Of a DNA stretch of 64,000 nt, positions 9,690 through 21,960 are shown piece after piece. Position 1 is the stretch's first letter, and every line of letters begins with the position of its first letter. Source of the stretch: Ectobius pallidus (lineage: Eukaryota; Arthropoda; Insecta; Blattodea; Ectobiidae); NCBI GenBank assembly GCA_964059195.1, contig CAXKWD010000004.1, forward strand, positions 119,756,043 through 119,820,042, read 5' to 3'. The translations under genes and the position numbers were made by a program. The notes beneath the pieces were generated by a model. The model was given only the letters and a program-made list of their open reading frames with translations, searched no databases and was not told the DNA's origin.

Positions 9690-10083
9690 GTCCGTTCCAG
9701 ATGTCTTGAGAAATGTAGTAGGCCTATACAGTGGTTGTAACGGGAGAAAAGCGCGGTTCACCAGCTAGCAAAACTCTCGTTGAAGTTTATGAAAATATAT
9801 AGGACTAAAGTGCTATTTTCTAAATTAATTACGGTAATACTGGAGTACGATGCACACAATACTTTCAAAATTACGTTCGCTCGCCTTTGACCTTAAGACA
9901 TTCACAAATCACAAGAGAAACGTCGACCTGTTGAAGCGAAAGAATGTGAATTGGGCTTAGGGCTGCAGGGGGTGTGTCATAACGAGGTTGGCCGCTGCCC
10001 AATAGTGTGCGGGCATTCAAACCAAGGTCGCATACCTACGTTATCGATCCGCATCTTTTACTCTCAGGACATCTGGAACGGAC
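9690..10083. mobile_element. small inverted-repeat element (MITE-like)
   Basis: 394 bp bounded by inverted repeats of about 22 bp (GTCCGTTCCAGATGTCTTGA at the left; the right arm differs at one base). No coding capacity and no clear target duplication. The family is unassigned. Confidence 0.6.
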
Positions 10084-11000
10084 AGTAGTTATGTTATACG
10101 CCTGAACAATTCACGCAGCGTTTTTCCATTATGTTAGTTATGCATGTTAAATTCTTTTATGGAAATTATGGCAGCTCCTTTTTCTGAAGTTGCTTACAAA
10201 ACTCTTGAATCACTCATTATTTCATTCTGGTACGGGCGATGGAGTCCACGTGTTCGATTCCCGGAAGAAAGTGATCGTTTAGTTTTAATTTAGTTTTTTT
10301 TTTATTTGAAAGGTAAGGAATTTTAAAGACACTAACTACAATTCAATTCAGAAAGTGCCAGTTTTTTAGTTCTGAGTATTATTTGTCTTTATGTATCAAT
10401 TCCAAGTTTTTAATAAAAATCCTAAGTTTTCAAGACAAATAAAATTATAGTAAATTTGAAGCATGAGACAAAATATGTACAACGATATTGATTTTTTTAA
10501 TTCTAACAGTAAGTTATTTTATTGCCTAAATCCTTAGTACATTAATTTTTACGGTGTATTTTTTTTTTAAATGTATTTCCTGCATGTTTTCTAGTTTTCT
10601 AGAAAAGTGTACTGGATAAAAACCCAACTTACATTTTTTTCACGTAAATTTACATTAGAAAACATATTATTTAACTCTATGTCATAAAATAACTAACTCG
10701 CGGTTTTTTATGTGAGCAACATAGCGAGAAGCTCAAACACAAGTTATTCTTAGTGGTAAAAGTGATTTTTTTAATTATGAAAGAGCTGTCAGCTGTCAGT
10801 TCAAGGAAAAAATATTTTAATTAAAAAAAGACAAATTTTAAAATTTTCCCCTGAGTTCCTCATACAACTAAGAGTACTTAGGCCTACACCACATGAACTA
10901 AAATTTTCAGCTTTTACTACTTGTACCACTTTTCTTCTCAGTCGTTCAGTTGAGAAATCATATTATTGTCTGTTTACACTGACTATTCCACTCATAGGCT
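10084..11000. other. intergenic, nothing recognised
   Basis: AT-rich with poly-T and poly-A runs. A Box-B-like GTGTTCGATTCCCGG at about 10251 could be a SINE scrap, but no Box A or body was found. Confidence 0.4.
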
Positions 11001-11527
11001 ATGCCGCGTGTTTGATATTGACCAATAACGTTTAGCAATTCCTCGGGTATAGACCAATCACGATCGTTTATCTTATAAAATGCTTGCTGTTAATACGAGA
11101 AAGGGATTTTACCTGATAAAATGGTCAGCTCGTTACTGGACATGCAAGCATCCGTGATTATTGCGTCACATGTTGCCACTAATCAGCACGAAAACAGATT
11201 GTTTTATACAACATAACTTGTTTGGAAATTGAAATAATATAAATATACATTGGTTAAAACAATTTCGATTTGGTGCAAGCCAGTTCGTGTGCTTTTATTC
11301 TGTTCTGCTGTTAGCTTACCTAAATTAAGCCAACTATATCTTGTATGCACAATTGGTAGCTCTGGTTTCATGGTAACTCGAATTGATTCATGGATGGTTG
11401 ATTCATATTATGTCGTGAACGCGCAGCTGTTTTGTTTTTATATAATAAAGCACGGAAGTAATTATTATTTGTATAATCCGTTACACTTTTATTCATGGAA
11501 TAATCTTAATAAATCCAACTTGAGTTG
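11001..11527 (+). repeat. diverged direct repeat, copy B
   Basis: Second copy of the repeat at 8594-9153, same orientation, about 2.4 kb downstream. A 92-codon frame inside it (11250-11528) is not matched by a frame in copy A and is unlikely to be a gene. Confidence 0.75.
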
Positions 11528-11590
11528 ACGAGTTTCATTAGATAAATTCGCTCCTGCTGCGCAGTCGCGAATCTATCGATAAACTCGTAA
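11528..11590. repeat. imperfect hairpin next to repeat copy B
   Basis: Arms ACGAGTTTCATTAGATAAAT and ATCTATCGATAAACTCGT face each other across a GC-richer loop. The stem is about 22-24 bp with a few mismatches. Confidence 0.5.
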
Positions 11591-12041
11591 AGTCTCGTGG
11601 GAATACCCACGAAAATTTATTTTGTAGCTTATAAAAAGTCAGTACACAGGATCCGAATTGATGATGTTCAAGTTCTAGCATATCGCCTTTAATTAGAGAG
11701 TCGACCGCATTATAGCGATAATATTATATTTCGATTGTTTGACTGATTTGAATGACGGCAGTACACAAACCTGAAACATTGACTAAAATCGTGTTATTTT
11801 GAATAAAACTACTTAGTTGTTCCAGTATTTTGTAACTGTAATTATTATATTGTATGGGTCTTAGAAACTGCCACTTAACTACTTTTGGCGAAGTTAGGTC
11901 CATTGTTTTAATAACTTTCTAATCTTTATTTAGTTACTGAAGAAAGTACTTAAATTGCTGGTGCGAAAATAAATAGGAGTTAGGTCTATTCAGTGAATAA
12001 AATGTAAATTTGCTTTCTAGAACCATAAACTATTATTTTTA

Positions 12042-12766
12042 CGAGGGTCGTCCAGAAAGTGAAGAATGATTTGGCATAACTAAACAATATCGAAAGATAT
12101 CTACACAAAACTTTATTTACAAACATACAGTACCCTACTCTATTTCTCAACGTAATCGCCATTGTTGTCAAGGCATTTATTGTTACATGGTACCAGTTTT
12201 TTAATGCCGATGTTATACTCGTCTACGCCAAAGACCTGAGCCCGGAGATTCTGCCAAGAAGACAAGGAATAAAACGCATATGCCTATTATGCTACTCTTC
12301 AACGACTACGACGCGCTTTCCAAAACAATAGACGTGGAAAATTGTCTGAAAAGGCGTTTTTGATTCATGACAACGCTCGGCCTCATTCGGTTGCTCAAAC
12401 ACAGGCACAACTTCAACGTTTAAAGCAAGATATTTTTGGACGTCCTCCTTACAGCCCTGACCTGGCACCCAGCGATTTTCACTTCTTTCCGAAACTAAAG
12501 GACTTTTTAGGTGGTAAAGGGTTCCCAACCGATGAAGACCCCAAAGCGGCAGTGACATGGCTGTGGTCTTTAGCGGTAGTAGAGTATAACGTCGGCATTG
12601 AAAAACTGGTACCACTAAATAATAAATGACTTGACAACAATGGCGATTACGTTGAGAAATAGAGTAAGGTACTGTGTTTTTGTAGGCCTAAATGAAGTTT
12701 TATGTTTATATCTTTCATTATTATTTAGTTATGTCAGATCGTTCTTTGCTTTCTGGACTACTCTCA
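12042..12766 (+). mobile_element. rearranged mariner element with long inverted arms
   Basis: 725 bp flanked by TA. The ends read CGAGGGTCGTCCAGAAAG and, inverted, TGAGAGTAGTCCAGAAAG. The two arms match over about 200 bp, far longer than normal mariner TIRs, because the left arm is an inverted copy of the transposase 3' end plus the terminal repeat. The 5' half of the transposase is missing. Confidence 0.8.
12285..12629 (+). pseudogene. mariner transposase, C-terminal fragment
   Basis: Encodes the last third of a mariner (D,D34D) transposase: an Arg-rich segment, then LIHDNARPH with the second catalytic Asp, then PYSPDLAPSDFHFF with the third Asp, and a C-terminal helix ending VPLNNK. The N-terminal HTH and the first Asp are absent, so it cannot be active. 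A leftward copy of the same 3' end lies at 12042-12256. Confidence 0.85.
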
Positions 12767-12768
12767 TA

Positions 12769-15176
12769 TAATTTTGTTAGTGCACACACTGGCTTGCGGA
12801 AATAGTGCGTGGCTTGGTTGTATTTTACTTTCTAGGTTCCTCATAAATACCCACTCTATGCAAAGTTATCAGCGAAGAACATGTATGCCTACGTAAAGTT
12901 TATGATCGTGTACAAGACCGTGTTATCACTTTACAGAAATATTACAGTTGCTATATAAAATATTAGCATGGGCAATGTAATCCTGTGCGAGACCGGCAAC
13001 TGTTACCACTGTGCGAGCTGAGAAATTATCACTGTCAGCACCAAAGAACCGGGAATTATTCACGGCTCAGCTAATGGTGGTAACATTGCGAACTTTGATA
13101 AATCCTGGAACTCCATCGTCCACCGCAATGACCGCTCTTCCTCTGTATCTGTCTGTGAGATAAGGCAACCCGAACTCAATGGAGGCGACATTTCGTTTCA
13201 TTCTTTTGTTCTTTGTTCCACTCGTGAATAGGAAAAAAAATCCGAGTTTTTGTGAAGAGTGAATATCGTCACCGCCTTCCAGTGAAATTAATCAAGTAGT
13301 ACTGTATTCGCATCCTATAGAGAATGAGAACAAGAGGATTGGAGCATAAAGGACTTGAGTAGGAAAGAGGGAGGGAGGGATGCAAACAGCCGCTTTAGTA
13401 TCAAGACTACTTGGATGTGTTCTGACTCACTAATATTGAATTAATTAATATGAGGATACCCTACGGGGCCATGGGAACATGTAGAGACCACCAATAACTA
13501 CCTTATATTCTTATAAAATTCAACGGACTGGCCTGCTGTTGTAGGGAGACTGTACGGACATACGCTGCCACACCGGCAAAATCGTATCTTATATTTGAAT
13601 AAAAATCGAATGGTTCATCTCTGTCTGTTCCGATTTATCACAAAAACTAATAACCTGATAGAGCTGAAATTTTGCATGAATATAGATTTTATAACTTACC
13701 TGGAAAAGTTGTAAGACTATAGTCGTTGACCCTTCTCTGCTATTTCACCTAATATCATAATCAATAGATTCAGTATTTGATAGGCCTAATGATCACAAGC
13801 CATGACTAAATAAAGAATGAACAGATGAACGTCCATATTTCAAGGCCTGCTGGTAAGACCGATAGAAGTAGATAGGCCTACTTGGTTGCTGTATGTTATT
13901 ATTGTACCGAAATAATTATTTCGACAAACATCCATTAAGAGTTATGTTTTTTTTTGTTACATGATTATTAGCTCTTGTGTTATTGTGTCTACAATGAACC
14001 TATAATGAACTGCCCAAAATGAACTGCCTATAGGCCTAATGAACCGTTCTTTCTACGGATGAAAAAGTATTTTGGACGGTTTTAGCCTTACCCGAGAAAC
14101 ATCACAAGGAAGTAAGGAAGTAATGTGGTGCTAGAGCGTTGGGCAATGTGCCTTGCAGAATCTAGTTGTAATCTTTGTTACCGAGCTTGATCAGACTCAT
14201 TTTGTAGCATATTATTCTGGCTTTCGATCAAGTATTTGATAATATATGCATTCACACACAAGGTCAAATATTGAAATAACACTACACAAATAATCAAGTA
14301 AACTGATTCGCGCGGAGTTAGATGCAGAGGGGCTTCAATTTTCAATTCTAGCCCTGGAATAGCGTCTAAAACCCAGCAATATATTTTTTAACCCATTCGA
14401 AGTGCTTCAAGTGCTTCAAGGCTTCAATGAGAAAAGAGGGTGTAAGATCCAAATGCAGTCCTATTATCATTGAAGTTTCACGTGTAAGTTGCCTTAGGAT
14501 AAGAATAGTGAATGAAAGATGACAAAGGAAGAATGAAATACTGATGAAAATGGCAAAACCCGAAAATTACTGAAAGTATTCGACTTTGTTCACTTCGAAT
14601 ACTGCATTAGTATCACTGAGAATCGAATTGAGTGCCATGGCATCCGGAAGTCCGCTCAACTGGAATGGCTAGCACTTTATAATCAGATAATTATAGATTT
14701 TCATAATGGGGATTTATGCCATGTTGATACTAAAGTCAATCGCTTTCGTCATTAGTGTTTCCAGTGTTCTGTCATGTCAGAGCTATATCGATTATTGACA
14801 CAGGCTCTCATTGTAGCTGTTATTCGTGAAACATGATTGTTTTGCTAGTAGAACGTCTTTCGTAAAGGTTTAGTTTACCGAAATGAATTTAATGCTTTAT
14901 AATTTCTAACTTATTCTTAGTATTAAGAGTTGTATACAAATTATGACACTTATGTTAAAAACGATTTTCCACTTTTGACACTTGTTTCGTAAATAATTAA
15001 CTATTAACTATTCTTGTAAGTTTTCGCACTTTGTTTAAGTGCATTAAGTTACTTTCTTGGAAATCACTAGAACCACGATAATCCAAGTCTTGATTAATCC
15101 GTAAAGCAACTATACATAGTAAAACTAATATCGCATATATGCCATGTAACAATTAGTAATGGTTGATGTAATAAGT
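12769..15176. other. intergenic, nothing recognised
   Basis: AT-rich sequence without supported coding regions. It contains three TAGGCCTA palindromes between 13779 and 14040. Confidence 0.5.
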
Positions 15177-15178
15177 TA

Positions 15179-15666
15179 CTACGCCACCAAGTTATCTTTG
15201 CATGCAGAAAATATGTTAAGAATGTGCCTTACATCTCGATCTCCCTCCTTTGACGTTGCCACTTCCTTTTCACTGAGTTCAGTCATTTGGCTACAAGAGG
15301 AGGGCTGAGAACTCCTGTGTTTTTAAATGACCTGACACCTAAGACAGTCATTGTCGAAATGAATATTCTGGCAACCATGTCCCAACTGGGGAACATGAGC
15401 TGTCCCTTCTTTCACCCCCGCCGCCACGCTGCCACTTCCTGTCCACTGTGTTGGGTTATTTGGCTGGAAGAGGGGCGCTGAGAATTACTGTGTTTTTAAA
15501 TGACCTGACACCTAAGACAGTCATTGTCCAAATGAATAATCTGGCAACCATGTTATGATCTTTCGCCACCTGCTTCCCCTACATCCCTTCCGTATAGTGG
15601 TAGCTGGACGACACTAGCGCTAAAACACTTCCCCTATCGCCGTGCAGATTTAACTTGGTGGCATAG
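15179..15666. mobile_element. small TA-flanked inverted-repeat element
   Basis: 488 bp with inverted ends CTACGCCACCAAGTTA and CTATGCCACCAAGTTA, each preceded by TA, which fits a mariner-type MITE. The interior is largely a tandem duplication of about 150-180 bp. No coding capacity. Confidence 0.6.
15250..15555 (+). repeat. two-copy tandem duplication inside the small element
   Basis: The block containing GAACTCCTGTGTTTTTAAA then GACCTGACACCTAAGACAGT recurs about 180 bp later with few changes. The copies are separated by a GC-rich stretch. Confidence 0.75.
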
Positions 15667-15668
15667 TA

Positions 15669-17911
15669 GTAGGCCTATTATATAATAGTACATTATTCAG
15701 CGAGACTATAATGGCATTTATTATGACACGAGTATGTTTATGAAACGAGGATAGCAAGTTTCATAATTTTCATACGAATGTCTTAATTACAGTTATAAGC
15801 CATAGTAAAATGTCTTAAGTATGGGTTTCTAGAATACTCTATAATTGATAAAAGCAAATGACTCCCGACTATCAGCTGTTAGTAGTTCTTGTTTCTTGCG
15901 ATAGATGGCAGGCGATAAGGCATGCAGACCACAGGGCTTCTCTTGATGTTCTAACTTCAAACAACGCATTTTAAAGCACACGAAATGAACTTAATTTAAT
16001 ATAATATCAATATTAACGTGAACAGGTTTTAAATATGTTAAATACAGGTTGTTTATTGTGCAATTTGAGTTATTGCTTTGAAGGCTTGAATGTTGTTCCG
16101 TGTACGATACTAATCGATAGTAGGACAAGAGTGTCATAGTGAAATGGATATCATTATAATACTGTTAGGTTACATATAATAAGCGAATTGTAGTATGGTC
16201 GAACAATATATTTGTCTTCTTTTACGGGGCGCGATTTTTTGTAGGCTTATTTAGGCCTAATTCTAAGTAGCTTCAACTATGCCTCTACGCCCAGAGATAA
16301 ACGAGATATGTTATCGGTACTTCATGTGAAGTAAGTAACCAACAATGTAGGATGTATAGTATTTATCATTTTCATTATGCATATATATATGTCAATTGTG
16401 TGAAACAACTAAATAATTAACAACCGTATGTGCTATCTGAGTTTCATTTATACGAAGAAAACTGCTCCACTTTAGCTCGGATAATTGAGGTTGTACTGTA
16501 TTTTAAAATATCAGTTTAAAAATGTGGTACTGCAATTGTTTGGTGTTAACAAACACAGTTATGAATCTGAAATAATAACTTACATTAGGCCTATATGGGG
16601 TAAACTAGAAAGTCTTCATAATCAATAAACTTATAATATGAATAAAATAACCTCTCTAGATGTGTGAATTAATCACGAAAGGAGTTACACTGTCTGAAAG
16701 TACGTGTGCTGTAGATTTGAAGAGAATTGAACACTGTTTAGTGGTTGGTGGGTACAGCAATTTTGTGGGCATTTAACATTTTTTCATGTAATTTCCATTT
16801 AGGCAATTTTTCCGCACTATTAGATATTTCCTCCAGGAAGAAAGAAAATATATCCTCGTTTGTTCCGCACTACTTCACATAATGCGATTGAAATCGGTGC
16901 AGTCACTTAGAAGGCGTCTGAGACAGAAACAGACATCATTCTAAAATGAATGACCCTTTTCCACTTTCTTATCCAGGAAAGAGTCTGTAAAGTTCCTCTT
17001 AAAGAATGCCATTGGGGTTTCCTTAACTGCGTGATATTAAAAAGTCGAGAACGTAAGTCACTTTAACTTTAATATACAGAGGGTGCTTTGCGTAGTTGTG
17101 GGGTATTTGTATTCACAGCGTGCTTGATGATAATAATAATCGATCCTCGGGGTTAAAACAATTACATTATTTGAAAACATTTCCTGTTCTCTGTGAATTG
17201 CGCCCCCGGGACAAGAGGGTATAAATAAGACTGCACTGCTGTAAATAACGGAGATTGTGACATAACTGGAACTCCCGCCTCTTGTTTCTTTAAAATGAAA
17301 CAACTTGCTCACCATGTAATGTATTTAACACTGCTTTTTTGTTGAAGAGCCCAGTTATACCATAAATTCTGGCACTACAGCTGGTAATTACTCTAATGAA
17401 TGTTAATGAGGTTCCACTTCCGTAGTATCTTACAAAAATTGTATTCTTAATGGATTACGGAAATATGTAATAGGAATACATTTCAGCGTCTCATATTCAT
17501 CCCTCTAATATCCAGACCTTCAGATATCCGGACCGTCTCCAGATTAATCCATATAAGCCCACCTTTTTTTCGCTTTATTTTCACACAGTTTACAACTGAA
17601 TGGCGAAATATACTTTAAAAATATACAAGACTATTACCTTCCATTAACAAATCCAAAACTACACTGTGATCATCAGTGACGTTGAACAGCTAAATAATCG
17701 TGTTCTGTGCGTATCTTGACTCAAGCATGAGCTAGAACTCTCAAATCAGTATACTAAAATATTAAGTGTGTGGTAAAAAGAGAATGCATGGTCTGACTGA
17801 GAAATATCGGTCATATTACATTCAAACAAACTCTAAAACAGACTCTAGTAACTTAATGCCTTATGTCGACTATTGCATCATCTAGTATGGAATTCTGAGT
17901 GTTGATTTGTA
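15669..17911. other. intergenic, nothing recognised
   Basis: No gene, tRNA or complete repeat could be supported here. Confidence 0.5.

Positions 17912-17950
<39 letters not shown>
17912..17950 (+). repeat. (AAT)n microsatellite
   Basis: About 13 uninterrupted AAT units. Confidence 0.95.
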
Positions 17951-17951
<1 letters not shown>

Positions 17952-17995
17952 TTCATAACATGTGTGCATTTGATCTTTAGCATTAATTACCGCGA

Positions 17996-18267
17996 TCAAG
18001 AACCAGAATATTTCCAACAATTTTCCTGGATTGGCATGCAAAATAAACATTTAGTACAATCTCTGTGCTTGTTATTTTAAATCCGTAGATTTTCTGTACC
18101 TCTTTACTTAGCTTCTCGGTTTGCGTTTCTATCGTCCCATCATAATCGTAGTATACGATCCCAGCATAATTTGCTGTTATCAGATCCTCACGTCGTACAT
18201 CCCTACACTCTGACTCATTCGCTATAGCCATAACCTGCTCTTGGAATCCCAAGTTACAAGAAATCAT
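17996..18267 (-). other. possible exon or decayed coding segment, unrecognised
   Basis: Open frame of about 90 codons with protein-like composition (for example RDVRREDLITANYAGIVYYD). It ends at a possible splice donor (GATCGCG^GTAATTAAT) at 17995. No domain is recognised and no clean acceptor was found. It could be part of a decayed transposon gene or a host exon. Confidence 0.25.
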
Positions 18268-18356
18268 CGCTTATTAAGCGAACACCCCACCCCACCCACT
18301 GAAAATAACTAGTCCTTTGTGGTCACTTAACTTCTATTTAGTTTATATATACTATT

Positions 18357-18953
18357 TTATATATGCTGAATATGTACTTCCCATGTTGAACAAACGAATT
18401 TTAAGCGTTTGCACTTGGTGTCAGCATACATCATATTATCATTTTGAAGGTCATTTGATAACTGTAGTATCTCCTTCAGTGTTCCTGGTTCCATGATATT
18501 TGCATTGGTGAAATACTTCTGAGAAATTTTACGAGGCTGTACTGTGTGAAATGGATGTACTAAAGTAGGACTTATCGAGGTATTCATTCAGGTGAATTTC
18601 TGACCTCTTCATAGGGTGGTGACATTCGAGTGCACGGAATCTTTTCGATATATTACGCAGTGGTTTATGTTGATAAGGGAATTCTAAACTGGCTCCGACA
18701 TGCACACTCCCCCTGCTTTTCACCTATTTTTTCGCGATGGTGGATACGGCTAAGAACCTCTAAATTCGTCGATAGAACATAATGATTCCAGGATTAATCT
18801 TAATCTTTTTCGATAAGGGAAATATTTTTTTGTTTGTTGTCCATGTCCTTTATTCATTTCCACTGAATTATTGTGCCATTCCTCAGGGGCTGGTTTAGAC
18901 ATTCGATGTGACGAACATCTTACAGCCCTCAAATGAAACGCCACCCCTTTCAC
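18357..18953 (-). pseudogene. run of broken minus-strand frames, unrecognised
   Basis: Three co-oriented frames (18953-18750, 18723-18529, 18587-18357) follow each other with stops or frame changes between. Composition is protein-like (EEWHNNSVEMNKG; FPYQHKPLRNISKRFRALEC; LQLSNDLQNDNMMYADTKC). I recognise no family, and chance ORFs cannot be excluded. Confidence 0.2.
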
Positions 18954-19571
18954 CGCTCACCTACGCCTGAGCGTTGTTCATAGGCTATAATGCTTGCATC
19001 ATTGAACTAACACCAATAAGAGATTGCCTTACCCAGGGATGGTCCAGAACACAATTGATAAGAAGATTCAATACCAGCTTTAAATAAAGAAAAACACTAG
19101 AAGAAACCAGAAGCATCGGAAGGTTTTCTTGTACTCTTGTACATATTTTGCGCATTTACCTGTAAAACCCAGACTAAATTTCAGTTAATTCCTTGTTTTA
19201 TTCAAAATTAACGCGTGGTGCTAGGTTACCTTGGTAAACCCCGGACTACCTGTAATGTAATGTAATGTAATAAAATGCAATGTAATGTAAGCTATGTAGT
19301 TTGGGTACGTTAAAAATTAAGTATTTCATTAATTACTTTGAACCAAGATACGCTACTGAGAACTGTTTGCATCCAAGGGCAGTTGCTTTTCAAAGAATTG
19401 ATGACATGACCATTTGATAATCTGTGACATAAATCAGCGTCAGAGTAGGGAAACTGACACTATCTGGTCTTGAAATCGAATCGCAACCCGCACATGTCAA
19501 AGAACGATGACTATTCCTCAGCTCCACGTGGATGTGCGATTTCCTCTTTTCACACTGGGTAGGTTTACTCT

Positions 19572-19817
19572 GTCCGCCGCCGTGGGTGAGTCGGTAGCGC
19601 TCCTGCCTTCCACTCCGGCGGCCCGGGTTCGATTCCCGGCCGGGTTGGGGATTTTTCAGTAGTGAAAAATTCCTTTCCCGGGTTCAGGTCTGGGTGTGTG
19701 TATGTGTCCTTAGGTTTAAGTAGGTAGGGGACTGGCGCACCCCGGTAACAAATCCGCTGTGAATATCCCCTTACGGGATCACCAGGGGTCGCTCGCGACC
19801 CAGAGGAATAACTTTAT
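19572..19817 (+). mobile_element. tRNA-derived SINE with 12-bp target duplication
   Basis: A tRNA-like head with Box A (GGGTGAGTCGGTAGCG) and Box B (GGGTTCGATTCCCGG) is followed by a body with TTTTTCAGTAGTGAAAAATT. It is flanked by TAGGTTTACTCT on both sides (19560-19571, 19818-19829). It is not a functional tRNA, since the cloverleaf does not close. Relatives lie at 57731 and, inverted, at 62786. Confidence 0.88.
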
Positions 19818-19829
19818 TAGGTTTACTCT

Positions 19830-20827
19830 AATTTTTCCTATGAGTTTTCGTGCTTCTTAACTCAAGAATTTATGTTCTCTGCACACTTCATGCGTTTGTT
19901 TAGAAACGGGTAGCCAGTTTAGAAAGAAATCATTTACGTTGGATGTTACAGTTCCGAAATAAATTAGGAGTGGATGGTTAGTCATTTGGTGCAAAACCAC
20001 TTTGAGAGTTTACCACAGAAAATGCCGAACTGCACTCCTTCCGAGCAGATGAAGTTATACCTTATAGAACTATTTCAGGTAATAGGTTTAATGTTTCGAT
20101 CTGACGTCAGAAGAACCTAGCCTTTCAAAATTGTCATTTTATGCTTATAGCCTTGGGTATACAAATGGTCAGTGCTGGAATCACCATATAAGCAAAACAA
20201 GTATGTGCTTTGGGCATCAAGGGTAGGGGGCATCATATAAATTTTTCATAGATCAATTTATCATTTAAATTATACATTAATTAAATTTATAGGGATTTTC
20301 AAAAGTAATGAAAAATGAATAGTTTCTGTTCTGTTCGTGATGAACTTTATGCAATTTTAGAAGACAAATGCCTTACCAAATTAAACATTGCCTTTTGTAT
20401 ATTTTTGACATAAATGGTCAAAAACTGCTCACCTAACCCTTCTGTTCTCTCGGTTTAATTATATTAAAAATTTCCTCAGGACAACTAGGCCTATGCAACA
20501 TAGCAGGCTGGATGCCTTATTTGTTTTATGAATAAAAGAGGTATGTTGTGTAAACTTAATATTGATTATGAAGATTTGATCAAAATCCTTGCAAGGAAAA
20601 GAATGGGAGAACATTAAGGCATAAACGAAATGGAAGCACATAGTAATAAATATTATTTTCTTCTTATTGTAAGTTCAGTTTATTTTCGAATTTCATGGTT
20701 TAACATTGCTTTGATATTTTGAATTACAGCAAAATTAATTAGTGCTTAAAGCATCTGAGGGTCTTAATACGGCCCTATTCGTGGTTACAAAGTTTTGATT
20801 TATTCGTATTCACAGTAATGAATGAAC

Positions 20828-20828
<1 letters not shown>
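19830..20828. other. intergenic, nothing recognised
   Basis: No coding signal or named repeat. Confidence 0.5.
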
Positions 20829-20871
<43 letters not shown>

Positions 20872-20904
20872 TAGATAGAGAGAGAAATATATATAGAGAT
20901 ATAT

Positions 20905-20959
<55 letters not shown>
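20829..20959 (+). repeat. (GA)n microsatellite with GATA interruptions
   Basis: About 130 bp of GA dinucleotides interrupted by GATAGATAGATA and ATATATAGA segments. The 68-codon minus-strand frame across it (Leu/Ser repeats) is an artefact. Confidence 0.95.
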
Positions 20960-20963
<4 letters not shown>

Positions 20964-21913
20964 GACGATAAAGACTGACGACTGGAGTATAAACCAAGCT
21001 GAGCATGAGAATGTCGTGTGGGAGTGCAGGGTAACTTTAATTCCGAATATTTATTGAATGACTGCCAGCGCTGATTGATGCGAGTTTAATCCAACAGGGG
21101 GCAGCAGCGTGATTAATTGTTGTGGTGATGAAGAACGGTACACAGAGTTCTGGATCATTGCATTAGCTCGTGTTTTTGTCTTCTACAAAAGGATGCTTAA
21201 TGCTTGTCTCAGGAACTTTCTATCACAGTATAACGGATGGGCTTAAGCTACTACGAACTTCTCTATGGCTCGGCCGATAGGGAAGCACTTCACTGTGGTT
21301 ACTGATTACTTCTACTGTACTGTACATGACTGGAGCGGTATGCCATGCAACAGTGTCGTTTCATAACGTCTTATCCTTCAATTTCCAAGAAAAAAGATTT
21401 AAGCAGAAAGTACCATTTTTATGTAATAAAAATGTACTTGTAATATGGTGTATTTTTTTTATCTTTCCAATCGATATATCGTTTTCTGTAGATAATGCTA
21501 AATTTTCAGATAATTCTGGTCATTATCATTAATTCCGGTCATAAGTAATAATTCCGATAATTCTCATTTAGGAGAATTTTTGATACAAAAAACAAAATGT
21601 CTCAATTTTCATTTGTTGGATTTCAGTAAGATTTTGCACAATTATTAAATGTCATATTTATTGGTGGGACTAATATTTATTTTGGACTTAAAATTACTAA
21701 CTTGAAATTAAAAATACTTTGGGAGATTAAAAAGTAAAGATGAACTATTTAAAAAAAAGAAGTGTGAATATTCTGAGCACGAAGTATGCAAATTGCCTTT
21801 TTTAAATCACAAAATGTCCAAATATGTCCCAAAGTCTATAGGTAAAAATCCTTACCTAATATAAGTTAACAGAAAAGGACGTAGATGTTTATAATATAGT
21901 ATATTATTTCGTG

Positions 21914-21920
<7 letters not shown>

Positions 21921-21955
<35 letters not shown>
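21921..21955. repeat. (TA)n microsatellite
   Basis: About 17 TA units. Confidence 0.95.

Positions 21956-21960
<5 letters not shown>

Noticed and set aside
19590..19650. Functional tRNA gene from the A and B boxes
   Set aside because: The acceptor and anticodon stems do not close, and the sequence continues into a SINE body with target duplications. The same holds for the other SINE heads.
20800..21006. Leu/Ser-repeat frame
   Set aside because: Translation of a GA microsatellite.
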